Shown: positions 8,482 to 16,875 of the stretch, piece after piece
Layout: each line of letters begins with the position of its first letter
Position numbering within the stretch: position 1 is the first letter of the stretch
Assembly: GCF_003576375.1 (NCBI RefSeq)
Contig: NZ_QWGE01000006.1
Coordinates: 153,704 to 217,703 of the forward strand
Reading direction: 5' to 3'
Length of the DNA stretch: 64,000 nt
Source of the DNA: Pontibacter oryzae
Lineage (GTDB): Bacteria; Bacteroidota; Bacteroidia; Cytophagales; Hymenobacteraceae
Translations under genes and position numbers: made by a program
Notes under the pieces: generated by a model
Database searches by the model: none
What the model saw: only the letters and a program-made list of their open reading frames with translations
What the model was told of the DNA's origin: nothing

Positions 8482-8898
8482 ATGAGCAAGCAAACCAATA
8501 TCGAAACCCAGAAAAAATTTGGCGAAGCCATTAACACCGGCCAGCTTCAGAAATTTCATGAGCTGATGACGGCTGACGTGCTGGACCACGACCCCGCACC
8601 TGACCAAGGGCCTGGCCCCGAAGGCTTTATTCAATTCTTTTCTACATTCCGCGCTGCCTTTCCCGACCTGAAAGTAAACGTGGAGCATATGGTTGCCGAT
8701 GATGATAGTGTGGCCATTGCATACACCGTTACAGGCTCGCACCAGGGAGATTTTATGGGCATAGCACCCACCAACAAATCCATCAAGGCCAGGGGTGTGC
8801 AGATTGCCCGCTTCGAGGGTGGTAAAATCGCCGAGCGATGGGGCAGCTCAGACGAGTTAGGCACCCTGAAGCAAATCGGGGCTCAGATCAGCGCTTAA
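8482..8898 (+). CDS. SnoaL-like ester cyclase family protein
   Basis: The 138-residue cytoplasmic protein has the SnoaL/ester-cyclase pattern: a first helix with FGEAINTGQLQKFHELMTADVLDHDP, then FFSTFRAAFPDLKVNVEHMV, the VAIAYTVTGSHQGDFMGIAP motif around residues 74-93, and ARFEGGKIAERWGSSDELG near the end. The conserved Asp/His residues of the family are present. Most members act on unknown substrates; some cyclise polyketides. Start ATG at 8482; an ATG ten bases upstream is out of frame. Confidence 0.88.
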   Translation: MSKQTNIETQKKFGEAINTGQLQKFHELMTADVLDHDPAPDQGPGPEGFIQFFSTFRAAFPDLKVNVEHMVADDDSVAIAYTVTGSHQGDFMGIAPTNKSIKARGVQIARFEGGKIAERWGSSDELGTLKQIGAQISA

Positions 8899-9055
8899 AT
8901 CTCAAACCAGTTGTAGCCGCAGCTTATAGTACTCATACTTTAAACCATGCGGGAGTGTCTTTACCTACCCATATTAGCTAGCAAACCTTGCGGCATGAAA
9001 TACCATTCTGTTTAAAAGTTTTATACCTTGAGCTAGTAATTACAAAACAGATACG

Positions 9056-10027
9056 ATGCAATACAGACGATTTGGCCGAACAGGCTGGGAAATAAGCGAA
9101 GTAGGCTACGGCATGTGGGGCATGGCAGGCTGGACAGAGTCAGATGACCGGCAATCTGAGCAATCCCTGGATTTGGCAGTGGCAAACGGCTGCAACTTTT
9201 TCGACACGGCCTGGGACTATGGCAGCGGGCACAGCGAAGAATTGCTAGGCAAACTCCTGAAGCGCCACCCGGAGCAGAAGCTCTACGTAGCCACCAAAAT
9301 CCCGCCCAGGAACTTTACATGGCCTTCTAAATCAAACTTTAAGCTGGAAGATGTTTTCCCGGCTAGGCATATTATGGAGTATACCGAGAAAAGCCTGAAG
9401 AACCTGGGCGTGGAAACCATCGACCTGATGCAGTTTCATGTGTGGGAAGATAGCTGGGCAAACCAGGACGAGTGGCAGCGTGCCGTGGAAAAACTGAAAG
9501 CCGATGGCAAAATTCAGCACATGGGCATTAGCGTGAACCGTTGGGAGCCAGAAAACGTGCTCGAAACTTTGCGCACCGGCCATATCAGCGCGGTGCAGGT
9601 TATCTACAACATCTTCGACCAGGCCCCGGAAGATGAACTGTTCCCGCTTTGCGAGAAACTCGATATAGGGATAATTGCCCGCGTACCATTTGATGAAGGT
9701 ACCCTGACCGGGAACCTCACCAAAGACAGTACTTTTCCGGAAGGCGATTGGCGCAACACATACTTTGTGCCCGAAAACCTTAACAGCAGCGTAGCGCATG
9801 CCGATAAGTTAAAGCCACTGGTACCCGAAGACATGACTTTGCCCGAAATGGCACTGCGCTTTATACTTAGCAACCCGCAAATCAGCACAACCATACCTGG
9901 CATGCGCAAAGCCAACCACGTAAAGGCAAATACCGCCACCAGCGATGGAAAAGGCTTGCCAAAAGAATTGCTTGAAGAACTAAAAGGCCACCGCTGGGAC
10001 CGTAAACCAACGGAGTGGTCACAGTAA
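9056..10027 (+). CDS. aldo/keto reductase
   Basis: The 323-residue protein is a (beta/alpha)8 NADPH-dependent oxidoreductase. The catalytic tetrad is visible as D50 (FFDTAWDYG), Y55, K81 (VATKI) and H128 (MQFHVW). The NADPH-binding end contains the GISVNRWEPENV strand and the C-terminal STTIPGMRKANHVKANT segment that holds the adenosine phosphate. It belongs to the general stress or sugar-aldehyde type AKRs; the substrate cannot be deduced. It is monocistronic, followed by a hairpin at 10068. Confidence 0.94.
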   Translation: MQYRRFGRTGWEISEVGYGMWGMAGWTESDDRQSEQSLDLAVANGCNFFDTAWDYGSGHSEELLGKLLKRHPEQKLYVATKIPPRNFTWPSKSNFKLEDVFPARHIMEYTEKSLKNLGVETIDLMQFHVWEDSWANQDEWQRAVEKLKADGKIQHMGISVNRWEPENVLETLRTGHISAVQVIYNIFDQAPEDELFPLCEKLDIGIIARVPFDEGTLTGNLTKDSTFPEGDWRNTYFVPENLNSSVAHADKLKPLVPEDMTLPEMALRFILSNPQISTTIPGMRKANHVKANTATSDGKGLPKELLEELKGHRWDRKPTEWSQ

Positions 10028-10067
10028 GATGCTCAGTTAGAAAGCATACTTTCATATTTTATTGGCG

Positions 10068-10106
10068 ACGGCCACTTACTCAGTACAAATTTGGGTTAGT
10101 GGCCGT
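10068..10106 (+). terminator. hairpin after the aldo/keto reductase gene
   Basis: ACGGCCACT (10068-10076) pairs perfectly with AGTGGCCGT (10098-10106). The loop is 21 bases and the T-tract is weak, so efficiency is uncertain. Confidence 0.45.
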
Positions 10107-10230
10107 TGGTACTTTATACTTCCCATCAACCTGCTGTTTGTACCGCAATATCGTTTCTAATCAAAAATTTTAGCACACTTCTTAGTAACAGATTTCGTAA
10201 CATCGCGGTTGTTTATACAAATCACTTTAA

Positions 10231-10680
10231 ATGCCTTATTCTAAAATTAGTAAAGCTTTCGCTGAGCTTACCCCTTACGAAATGTATGATATGCTTCGCC
10301 TGCGCAGCGAGGTGTTTGTAGTGGAGCAGACCTGCGTTTTTCTGGACATGGATAACAAAGACCAGAAATGCCAGCACCTGCTTCTGTATCAAAACGATGA
10401 GTTAGTGGCCACCTCACGGCTTGTGCCGCCCGGTCTCTCCTACCCCGATGCCATGTCTATTGGCCGCATTGTGACAAGTATGGCCGTGCGTGGAAAAGGC
10501 GCTGGCAAGTTTCTGGTGGATTTCTCCATACAGGAATGTTACCGCTTATACGGTTCGGGGCCCATCAAAATTGGCGCACAGCTATATGCTAAAGGTTTTT
10601 ACGAAGCGTTCGGTTTTGTGCAATCGGGCCCGGTGTATGACGAGGATGGCATCGACCACATTGAGATGACGAAAGTATAA
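10231..10680 (+). CDS. elaA: GNAT N-acetyltransferase, ElaA family
   Basis: The 149-residue protein follows the ElaA pattern: AELTPYEMYDMLRLRSEVFVVEQTCVFLDMDNKDQKC at residues 10-48 (quoted here only as its landmarks MLRLRSEVFVVEQ and DMDNKDQ), the acetyl-CoA loop VTSMAVRGKGAGKFLV (about 86-101) and the C-terminal YAKGFYEAFGFVQSG motif. It transfers an acetyl group to an unidentified amine. The gene converges on the efflux-pump gene with a shared terminator at 10697. Confidence 0.92.
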   Translation: MPYSKISKAFAELTPYEMYDMLRLRSEVFVVEQTCVFLDMDNKDQKCQHLLLYQNDELVATSRLVPPGLSYPDAMSIGRIVTSMAVRGKGAGKFLVDFSIQECYRLYGSGPIKIGAQLYAKGFYEAFGFVQSGPVYDEDGIDHIEMTKV

Positions 10681-10696
10681 ATTATACTTTAAAACA

Positions 10697-10730
10697 AAGC
10701 CCCGGCAAACTACACTGCTTACCGGGGCTT
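10697..10730. terminator. bidirectional terminator between elaA and the MFS pump
   Basis: AAGCCCCGG (10697-10705) pairs perfectly with CCGGGGCTT (10722-10730). It sits between convergent genes; AAAACAA on one side and TTCGTGTTTTAT on the other serve as U-rich tails. Confidence 0.8.
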
Positions 10731-10756
10731 CGTGTTTTATATTTTTATAGACGCAC

Positions 10757-11989
10757 TTATACCAGCACCGATGTATCCTCTTCCACCTCCCGGCGGTTGG
10801 CACGGTAGCGGATAGTGCGCTGGCCTACCAGCAGAATAATCAATCCGGCAATAGCACACCCTGCCATAACGCTTACCATGGGTAGTGTTGTATTGTTGTG
10901 GAGCACACTCACGGCAGCCGACATCAAGCCACCCATCGCCATCCTGAAACTACCCAACAGCGCAGCCGCACTACCAGTGTTCTTGGTAAATGGCGCCAAC
11001 GACAAAGCCGTAGCATTGGGGTTAAGCAAGCCCTGCCCCGTTAGGAAGATAAACAACAGCCCAATCAGGCTATACTTCCCATACCAGCCATAGTAAGTGC
11101 CTACCACCAAAAGTACGGCCACAACGGTTTGGTAAACTAAGGTAAAGTTGATGACCTGTTCGCTTTTAAACTTGTTAAGTATCACATGGTTGAGTTGCGT
11201 AGACCCGATCATGGCGAATGCTAGGAAAGCGAAAATCCAGCCGTACTCCTGCTCGCTTACATGGTAAATGTTCATGAACACATCCGAGGAGCCCGCGATA
11301 TACGCAAACGGAGCCGCCGTAGCGATGCCTCCGGCCAGCGCATACAACAGAAACTGCTCTTGCTTCATTACGCTCAGGAAGTTATCTAACACCGGTTTAG
11401 GTTTTAGCGAGATAGATGCATCGGGTTGCCGCCCCTCTGGCAGCGCCACAAATACGCCTACCATAATGAGAGCCGTAATAGCCGCCAGAATAACAAAAAC
11501 CGAGTGCCAGCCAAAGGCTGCCGTAAGGTACCCTCCAACTGTTGGTGCTATCATGGGGGAAACCGCAATTACAAGGGTAAGCAACGAAAAGGCCTGTGCT
11601 GTTTTGTTTACCGGAAAGATATCGCGCACAAGTGTCTGGGCCGCTACCATGCCCGCACAACCGCCTACTGCCTGTATAAAGCGCATCACGATAAGCGAGT
11701 TAACAGAGTCGGTATAGGCACAGGCCAGCGAGGCCACAATATAAATGGCAAGGCCGGCATAAAGTGGGTTTTTACGGCCAAACCTATCCAGCAACGGGCC
11801 GTACAGCAACTGCCCTACCGAAATACCGATCAGGTACGCCGTCAGGGAAAGCTGCACCTGCGAAATATTGGTGTCAAGGTCCTTTACGATTGCCGGAAAA
11901 CCCGGCAAGTACATATCAATGGAAAAAGGACTGATGGTGGCTAAAGCGCCAAGCACCAGGATGATGATAAAATGTTCTTTACGCGTCAT
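10757..11989 (-). CDS. Bcr/CflA family multidrug efflux MFS transporter
   Basis: The 410-residue protein has 12 predicted membrane helices. MFS motif A is present between helices 2 and 3 (GPLLDRFGRK, residues 64-73), with IDMYLPGFP at 24-32 typical of Bcr/CflA drug:H+ antiporters, and motif C in helix 5 (SPMIAPTVGGYL). It would export drugs such as bicyclomycin or chloramphenicol-like compounds, but the real substrate is unknown. It ends in a charged cytoplasmic tail. Single gene. Confidence 0.93.
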   Translation of the reverse strand: MTRKEHFIIILVLGALATISPFSIDMYLPGFPAIVKDLDTNISQVQLSLTAYLIGISVGQLLYGPLLDRFGRKNPLYAGLAIYIVASLACAYTDSVNSLIVMRFIQAVGGCAGMVAAQTLVRDIFPVNKTAQAFSLLTLVIAVSPMIAPTVGGYLTAAFGWHSVFVILAAITALIMVGVFVALPEGRQPDASISLKPKPVLDNFLSVMKQEQFLLYALAGGIATAAPFAYIAGSSDVFMNIYHVSEQEYGWIFAFLAFAMIGSTQLNHVILNKFKSEQVINFTLVYQTVVAVLLVVGTYYGWYGKYSLIGLLFIFLTGQGLLNPNATALSLAPFTKNTGSAAALLGSFRMAMGGLMSAAVSVLHNNTTLPMVSVMAGCAIAGLIILLVGQRTIRYRANRREVEEDTSVLV

Positions 11990-12127
11990 GTATTTGTCTT
12001 GCCCTCAAAGTTACAACATAAATTTAACATCGCTCTGCCCTTAAAATCAGGTATGCTGCCATTCGGCTTTAGCTTGTTTTAGTTCAGGCCCGCAAAAACC
12101 TTGGGCCGAAGGTTACTAACAACTAAC

Positions 12128-12158
12128 TTGGCACAAAGTTCCCGATTATTTACCTTGC
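12128..12158 (+). promoter_or_regulatory. candidate Bacteroidota promoter for the DUF3820 gene
   Basis: A TTG at 12128-12130 and TACCTTGC at 12151-12158 are 20 bases apart, close to the TTTG / TAnnTTTG arrangement. The predicted transcription start is essentially the ATG at 12164, so the mRNA may be leaderless. Confidence 0.5.
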
Positions 12159-12163
12159 CTCCT

Positions 12164-12409
12164 ATGACTGCATCAAACACACAACCAAACCCGAATATCC
12201 TCGAAGAGCTGGTGCGCCACAGCATGCCCTTCGGAAAGTATAAAGGTATATTGCTTTGCAACCTTCCGGTATCATACTTAGAGTGGTTTGCGGCCAAGGG
12301 TTTTCCGGCTGGCAAGCTGGGCATGCAACTGGCCACCATGTATGAGATCAAGATCAATGGCCTCAATTATTTGTTAGCCCCTCTGCGTAAGCAGTTTGCA
12401 AGGCGCTAA
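12164..12409 (+). CDS. DUF3820 family protein
   Basis: The 81-residue protein contains the compact DUF3820 motif: MPFGKYKGILLCNLPVSYLEWF (core MPFGKYKG at residues 22-29), followed by a helix with GKLGMQLATMYEIKINGL. An upstream in-frame Met at 12101 lies before the likely promoter, so the start at 12164 is preferred. DUF3820 proteins are thought to be nucleic-acid associated because the domain occurs next to exonucleases, but no activity is proven. Free-standing copies are common in Bacteroidota. Confidence 0.85.
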   Translation: MTASNTQPNPNILEELVRHSMPFGKYKGILLCNLPVSYLEWFAAKGFPAGKLGMQLATMYEIKINGLNYLLAPLRKQFARR

Positions 12410-12576
12410 ACGCCAGTTTATACTTATTAGACAAGTTGTGGTTTTATGATTCAGCGAATATTCTAAATCTTAAGTCGATTGACTTGCATTGCAATACAAC
12501 ATCTACTTAAACTTAAATAATGCTGCATATCTACTATATCAAAAATTTAGTATATTAATGTGCTGATTACTGAACT

Positions 12577-13287
12577 ATGAAAACACTGCTTCGTTTGCAA
12601 CCCTCGCTTTGGTTGCTTGTTTTAATCCCTTTCCTATCAGGGTGCAACCAGGAAAAAGACGACTATATTAGTAAGTATTGCCCTGGCTCCTGCACCATAA
12701 TTAAAGGCCGCGCTACCATCAACAACGGCTCCACACCTCTGGCTGGTGTTACGTTGCTGGCGCAGTGGCATTACTCTCGCTACCTCAGCGGCAGCACCAT
12801 CCGCAAAAAAGCCTTCGCCACTACCGATGCCAACGGCAATTATGAGCTTCGCTTTCTGCTGCGCGATGATGAACTGCAGGGGGGCTACATCGAAGTAATC
12901 ACTAACCTGGACCCGGAAAAGTATACTTATTGCCAACCCGGCGACTTTTATTACGCTGGCGAACTGGAGCGAAATACCACGTTAGAACGAAACTACGCCC
13001 TGGCTGCCAAAGCAACCCTGGAGTTGCAACTAAGCAACCCCGACGCCCTCGGCCCTAATAATTCCCTCGTAGTAACGGCACGCTATGCTACTGCCCCAAC
13101 CCAGGGGGCGGAATGCGAGCAGCGGATTTTCTGGCCCCAAACTACCGCTACTCAACTACTAACTGTGGCATCCGGCACGCCGGTTACCATCAGCATTGCC
13201 CGGACTAAAAACGGCCAGCAAACCACAGAAAACTTGACTGTGCAGCTGCAGGAAGGTGAAACACTGGCATTGCCCTTAACTTTTTAG
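12577..13287 (+). CDS. lipoprotein with a carboxypeptidase-regulatory-like (Ig-type) domain
   Basis: This 236-residue protein has a type II signal peptide with the lipobox FLSGC (Cys 23). Residues about 38-110 form a transthyretin/Ig-like domain of the carboxypeptidase-regulatory type (IIKGRATINNGSTPLAGVTL, then ATTDANGNYELRF). A second beta-rich part about 130-236 is unrecognised. It is likely an outer-membrane surface lipoprotein with a structural or binding role. Three bases separate it from the GNAT gene, so 12577-14264 looks like one operon. Confidence 0.75.
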   Translation: MKTLLRLQPSLWLLVLIPFLSGCNQEKDDYISKYCPGSCTIIKGRATINNGSTPLAGVTLLAQWHYSRYLSGSTIRKKAFATTDANGNYELRFLLRDDELQGGYIEVITNLDPEKYTYCQPGDFYYAGELERNTTLERNYALAAKATLELQLSNPDALGPNNSLVVTARYATAPTQGAECEQRIFWPQTTATQLLTVASGTPVTISIARTKNGQQTTENLTVQLQEGETLALPLTF

Positions 13288-13290
13288 CCC

Positions 13291-13572
13291 ATGGATTTCG
13301 AGATAATACACGAAGAGCGCTACCAGCAGTTTACAGCGCACCTGCCGCATAACCAGGAGGCTGAGGTTGCCTATGCCCGGCCAGAGCAGCAGGTGCTGGA
13401 CTTTACCCATACCTTTGTGCCCGAAGACTACCGCGGCCAGGGGCTGGCGCAGCAGCTAATCAGCACCGCCCTGGACTTTGCCCGCCAGCAAAACTGCAAA
13501 GTAATAGCTACTTGCCAGGCCGTGCAGCAGTTTATCGCGCAAAACCCCGAATACCAGGACCTTTTGGACTAG
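13291..13572 (+). CDS. small GNAT-fold acetyltransferase (COG2388/YjdJ type)
   Basis: The 93-residue protein is the minimal GNAT version: VLDFTHTFVPEDYRGQGLAQ (residues 35-54) gives the VPxxxRGxGxA acetyl-CoA loop, followed by a helix and the conserved Cys in VIATCQAVQQFIAQNPEYQ. This family acetylates unknown small molecules. It starts 3 bases after the lipoprotein gene and ends 14 bases before the outer-membrane protein gene, which supports co-transcription. Confidence 0.88.
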   Translation: MDFEIIHEERYQQFTAHLPHNQEAEVAYARPEQQVLDFTHTFVPEDYRGQGLAQQLISTALDFARQQNCKVIATCQAVQQFIAQNPEYQDLLD

Positions 13573-13586
13573 TTTAAACCCTCGCT

Positions 13587-14264
13587 ATGAAACGCTTTAT
13601 ACTTATAATTCTGGTAATTTTTACCGGAAGCCTTTGCGCAATGGCACAGGACAATGCGCCCATCGAAAAGCATACCATGTACTTGCAGGTTGGCGTGGCT
13701 ACCCCTAAAGGAGATTTTGGGAGCGCTGATTTTGAAGACGATTACCCCGATTTTGCGGATCAGGGCCCTTTGCTGCAGGCTGGCTACCGGTACCGTTTCA
13801 GCAAGTTTTTTGCCGCCGGAGGGTCAGTAACTTACCGTTATAATAAATTTAGAATGGATGCTTTTGTGGATGACTCAGACGACCTGGTAACGGACAAAGA
13901 GGCACGGGGCTGGCAATCAGCAATGGCGCTGGCAGACATGTATGCGCTGTATCCCCTACCTGATGAGACCACTATACTATATGCCAAGGCATCGGCTGGC
14001 GCATCGGTTAACCGCAGTGCCTCCTGGCGCATAAATACAGTTTATGGTAGCTTAAGCATGCCTGCCGACAATGCCAGCGCTTCCGCATTTGGCTGGGCAG
14101 TTGGCATAATGCTGCGCGCAAAACCTGTAGAGCTATACGTAGAAAGCGGCATGCTCTACACCAAACCAGCGTTTACCGTGGCAGGCGCGCAAGGCAACCG
14201 TTTTAAGCACAAGCAAGCCATGAACACGCTTCATGTCAGCCTTGGCGTTTCCTATACTTTATAG
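13587..14264 (+). CDS. outer-membrane beta-barrel protein
   Basis: The 225-residue protein has a signal peptide (MKRFILIILVIFTGSLCAMA-Q) and alternating amphipathic strands (MYLQVGVATPKGDFG, LLQAGYRYRFSKFFAAGGSV, AWAVGIMLRAK-like region, LHVSLGVSYTL at the end). The terminal aromatic/leucine strand is typical of barrel insertion signals. It is probably an 8-stranded porin-like barrel of unknown function. It is the last gene of the small operon and ends one base before the end of the convergent kinase gene, without a terminator between them. Confidence 0.75.
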   Translation: MKRFILIILVIFTGSLCAMAQDNAPIEKHTMYLQVGVATPKGDFGSADFEDDYPDFADQGPLLQAGYRYRFSKFFAAGGSVTYRYNKFRMDAFVDDSDDLVTDKEARGWQSAMALADMYALYPLPDETTILYAKASAGASVNRSASWRINTVYGSLSMPADNASASAFGWAVGIMLRAKPVELYVESGMLYTKPAFTVAGAQGNRFKHKQAMNTLHVSLGVSYTL

Positions 14265-14265
14265 T

Positions 14266-15789
14266 TCAAGCTTTAGCCAGCTGCTCAAAGCTATCTTTTA
14301 ATTTAGGATACAGCTGCTCATAAACAGCGTAGCTCTTTGCGTAAACCTGGTGGTTTGCCATGTTAGGCTTGAAGGTCCTGCTTATACGTATCATTTCCTC
14401 AGCCGCCTCTAGCGATGGCAGTAATTTTAGAGCATACATCCCCAGGATGGCAGCCCCAAAAGCAGAGCCTTCCGGGGTTTCGGTTAGGCGCACCTGCTTA
14501 CCCGTTACATCAGAAAGCATCTGTACCCAAAGTTCCGAAAACGCGAAACCGCCGTTGGCATAAATGTTAGTAACCGGGCCCACGGTTTGCTCAAGGGCTT
14601 GTACTACGCTGTTCACGCCAAAAATCACGCCCTCCATAACTGCCCGCAGAAAATGCGCGCGCGTGTGGCTAAAGGTAGCCCCAATAAAGCAGGCCCGCGC
14701 GGCGCCATCCCAAACCGGGGCACGCTCGCCGAGCAGGTATGGCAAAAATAACAAGCCTCCCGCTCCTGGCGCAACAGACTCTGCCACATCATTCAGCAAT
14801 TCGTAAATATCCTGGTCTTTGGCTAACGCCTCCACGCTTTCAGCGGCATAGAAGGCATCTCGGAACCAGCGTAGCGCCACGCCGCCATTATTCACGGCCC
14901 CGCCCAGCACAAAATGGTTTTCGTTCAGGATATAGCTAAAAACACGCTCCTGTATGTCTGTGGCAGGCTGGTTGGCCATTACGCGCACCGCACCGCTCGT
15001 ACCAATAGTTACCACAGCTTCTCCCGGACGCACGGCATGCGAGGCCAGGTTTGCCAGGCATCCATCGCTTGCACCAACCACGAAAGGAGTAGCTGCATCA
15101 AGCTGTAGAAAATCAGCATCGGTCTCAGAAAGGCCCCGAAAGGTATAGGTTGGGGCAACAGGTTCGGGCAATTGCTCTGGATTTATGCCGGCTACCTCTA
15201 GGGCATCCTTGTGCCACACAAACTCAAAAATATTAAATAAGCCCATGGCAGAGGCTACCGAGTAGTCAACTTTATACTTACCAAACAACCGGAAAAGGAC
15301 ATACTCTTTAATACCGATAAACTTGGCGGCACGCTTAAATAATTCCGGTTGCTCCTGCCGCAGCCAGCACAGCTTTGGCAACGGAGACATGGGGTGCACC
15401 GGCGTGCCTGTTTGCAGGTATATTTTATGCCCTACAGCGCTATTTTTTATACTTTCGGCACAGACACGGCTACGGGTATCGGCCCAAATAAAACAGCGGC
15501 TAATTGGCTCGCCAACGGCATCCATCAGGATAAGGCTATGCATGGCGCTGCTAAAGCTTACGCCTAAAGGCTTAACGTTATGCTCACTAAGCCAAGCAGA
15601 CACGGTGCGTAAAGTACTGCGCACAGCCTGATACACCTGCTCAGGCTCCTGCTCCGCCTGCCCAGGCTCTCTGCTGATAATCGGGTACTCTACAACCTGA
15701 TGGAACAGCACTTCGCCCTGCAAACTAAATGCCACTGTTTTTGTACTGGTGGTTCCAATATCAACACCGATAATGCTGTTTTGCTGCAT
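14266..15789 (-). CDS. gntK: FGGY family carbohydrate kinase, gluconokinase-like
   Basis: The 507-residue protein opens with the ATP phosphate loop GVDIGTTSTKT (residues 8-18) and contains the second ATPase-fold half with FVVGASDGCLANLASHAVR (partly) near 260, VTIGTSGAVRV, ANGGFAFSELWVQMLSDVTG (about 413) and PEGSAFGAAILGMYAL (about 440). Length and order match bacterial FGGY kinases; the closest type seems to be gluconokinase, with xylulokinase as the main alternative. It phosphorylates a sugar or sugar acid for entry into the pentose phosphate pathway. No transporter or regulator of gluconate use is adjacent, so the substrate is inferred. Confidence 0.85.
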   Translation of the reverse strand: MQQNSIIGVDIGTTSTKTVAFSLQGEVLFHQVVEYPIISREPGQAEQEPEQVYQAVRSTLRTVSAWLSEHNVKPLGVSFSSAMHSLILMDAVGEPISRCFIWADTRSRVCAESIKNSAVGHKIYLQTGTPVHPMSPLPKLCWLRQEQPELFKRAAKFIGIKEYVLFRLFGKYKVDYSVASAMGLFNIFEFVWHKDALEVAGINPEQLPEPVAPTYTFRGLSETDADFLQLDAATPFVVGASDGCLANLASHAVRPGEAVVTIGTSGAVRVMANQPATDIQERVFSYILNENHFVLGGAVNNGGVALRWFRDAFYAAESVEALAKDQDIYELLNDVAESVAPGAGGLLFLPYLLGERAPVWDGAARACFIGATFSHTRAHFLRAVMEGVIFGVNSVVQALEQTVGPVTNIYANGGFAFSELWVQMLSDVTGKQVRLTETPEGSAFGAAILGMYALKLLPSLEAAEEMIRISRTFKPNMANHQVYAKSYAVYEQLYPKLKDSFEQLAKA

Positions 15790-16213
15790 ATATACTAATT
15801 TTACTTTGCTTACGTAGATGCTGCTTTAGGTTTTGGGATTAACTGTTTATACTTAAAAGTTACTGCCAAATCAGCAAGCTGCGGTTTAACAGCCACGCAT
15901 AAATTGCCTGCTTATGCAACGCTTTGCTCAAATCAACGGATTGTCGCCTTGTTATTACTCGCATTTATAGCAAAAGCTAAGAAAGCGTTTAGGCGATGGG
16001 GTATATCCCAAATTTCTCCAGTTTTATACTTAGCTGTTTTGTTACAGCTTTTACACAGCATTTCACTATGCAGGCTCTTGTGTGTTAGTGCGAGTAAACT
16101 ATACTCACAATTTCACTTAGCATGCTTGAGGCTGAGATTAAGTATAGGTACCTTATGCTAACTCATGAGCAAAATCTCAAAGCAACACGAGGCCTCTTTG
16201 GTCGGCATAAGTC

Positions 16214-16356
16214 TGTGGATAACTGTGGATAATGTATAAAAATGTAGATAAACCTTGTGCTGCCAGCAGTAAAAAAAATATAACGCATTGCATTTCAGGC
16301 ATTTTTACAGAACATACCCAATCGCACCAGCTATAAACGTGTAAAATTTGTCCACA
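16214..16356. promoter_or_regulatory. cluster of DnaA-box-like 9-mers
   Basis: Two perfect TGTGGATAA boxes (the reverse complement of TTATCCACA) lie 10 bases apart at 16214-16222 and 16224-16232. A one-mismatch copy TGTAGATAA is at 16243-16251 and an opposite-orientation one-mismatch copy TTGTCCACA at 16348-16356. The DNA between is AT-rich. This could be a replication origin, a DnaA titration site, or DnaA control of the HTH gene; dnaA and other usual origin neighbours are not in the window. Confidence 0.55.
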
Positions 16357-16382
16357 TTCACATTTCATACATACGGATTACC

Positions 16383-16390
16383 TATTTTTG
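16383..16390 (+). promoter_or_regulatory. candidate -7 box of the HTH gene
   Basis: TATTTTTG matches the Bacteroidota -7 consensus TAnnTTTG. It lies 45 bases before the ATG at 16435, and no well-spaced -33 TTTG is visible. It argues against the upstream Met at 16348 as the start. Confidence 0.4.
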
Positions 16391-16434
16391 TAAAGGAAAT
16401 CATACTTACACAACCAGGTAACGTGCTGCAGCGA

Positions 16435-16842
16435 ATGATCAAGACAAATACACATAGAGGCGAGGTAATACGCGAGGCAATTAAGGCCAGCGGAGTAGCC
16501 ATTGGCTTAGTGGCGGAGAAGATGGGTATCAGCCGAAAAACGCTTTACAACAAGTTTAAGGAGTCTAGTATTCCGTACAGCTTTATTTTAAAGCTAGGTG
16601 AGGTGATCCACCACGACTTTTCACAGAATTTCCCGCATCTGAGTAAAATTGTGAAAAAAGATGCTCCTAAACCACAGCCCCAGACGAGCACCAACCTGCT
16701 CCTCCCCTTCGATGGTGAGCCCCAGGAAGTATATAAGCCAAACAACCTCCGCGATTGCGAGCAGGAACTGGTTAACCTTCAGCGCAAGTACATTACCCTG
16801 CTGGAGAAGTTTAACGAGCTGTTGCTTAAAACGCAGGCATAA
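16435..16842 (+). CDS. helix-turn-helix DNA-binding protein with C-terminal coiled coil
   Basis: The 135-residue protein starts at ATG 16435, downstream of the -7 box. Residues about 8-45 form an HTH: REAIKASGVAIGLVAEKMGI then SRKTLYNKFKESSIPYS, resembling Fis/XRE-type recognition helices. A Pro-rich linker (DAPKPQPQTST) leads to a coiled coil (CEQELVNLQRKYITLLEKFN). It is likely a transcription regulator of unknown targets. The adjacent DnaA-box cluster on its upstream side is the only hint at context. It shares a terminator with the convergent META gene. Confidence 0.75.
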   Translation: MIKTNTHRGEVIREAIKASGVAIGLVAEKMGISRKTLYNKFKESSIPYSFILKLGEVIHHDFSQNFPHLSKIVKKDAPKPQPQTSTNLLLPFDGEPQEVYKPNNLRDCEQELVNLQRKYITLLEKFNELLLKTQA

Positions 16843-16845
16843 AAA

Positions 16846-16867
16846 AAGCGTAGCCTTGGCTACGCTT
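16846..16867. terminator. bidirectional terminator
   Basis: AAGCGTAGCC (16846-16855) and GGCTACGCTT (16858-16867) form a perfect 10-bp inverted repeat with only TT between the arms, preceded by a run of A. It lies between two convergent genes. Confidence 0.75.
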
Positions 16868-16875
16868 AATCAGCA

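Larger units (their letters stand above)
15790..16434. other. gene-free region with DnaA-box-like cluster
   Basis: This 645-base stretch separates the sugar kinase from the HTH gene. A chance ORF at 15904-16161 has no family resemblance and a composition unlike the neighbouring proteins. Notable contents are several ATACTT motifs, A-rich runs near 16271 (AAAAAAAATATAA), four DnaA-box-like 9-mers (listed separately) and a -7 promoter box at 16383. Confidence 0.5.

Noticed and set aside
8301..8534. 77-codon ORF starting at the hairpin after DUF4168
   Set aside because: It begins within the terminator hairpin and overlaps the start of the SnoaL-like gene in another frame.
15904..16161. 85-codon plus-strand ORF in the gap before the HTH gene
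   Set aside because: Leu/Ser-rich chance frame with no family look, no promoter or terminator of its own.
16200..16400. calling this the chromosomal origin outright
   Set aside because: Only DnaA-like boxes are seen; no dnaA, no known origin neighbours, and skew cannot be computed here. Kept as a possibility only.
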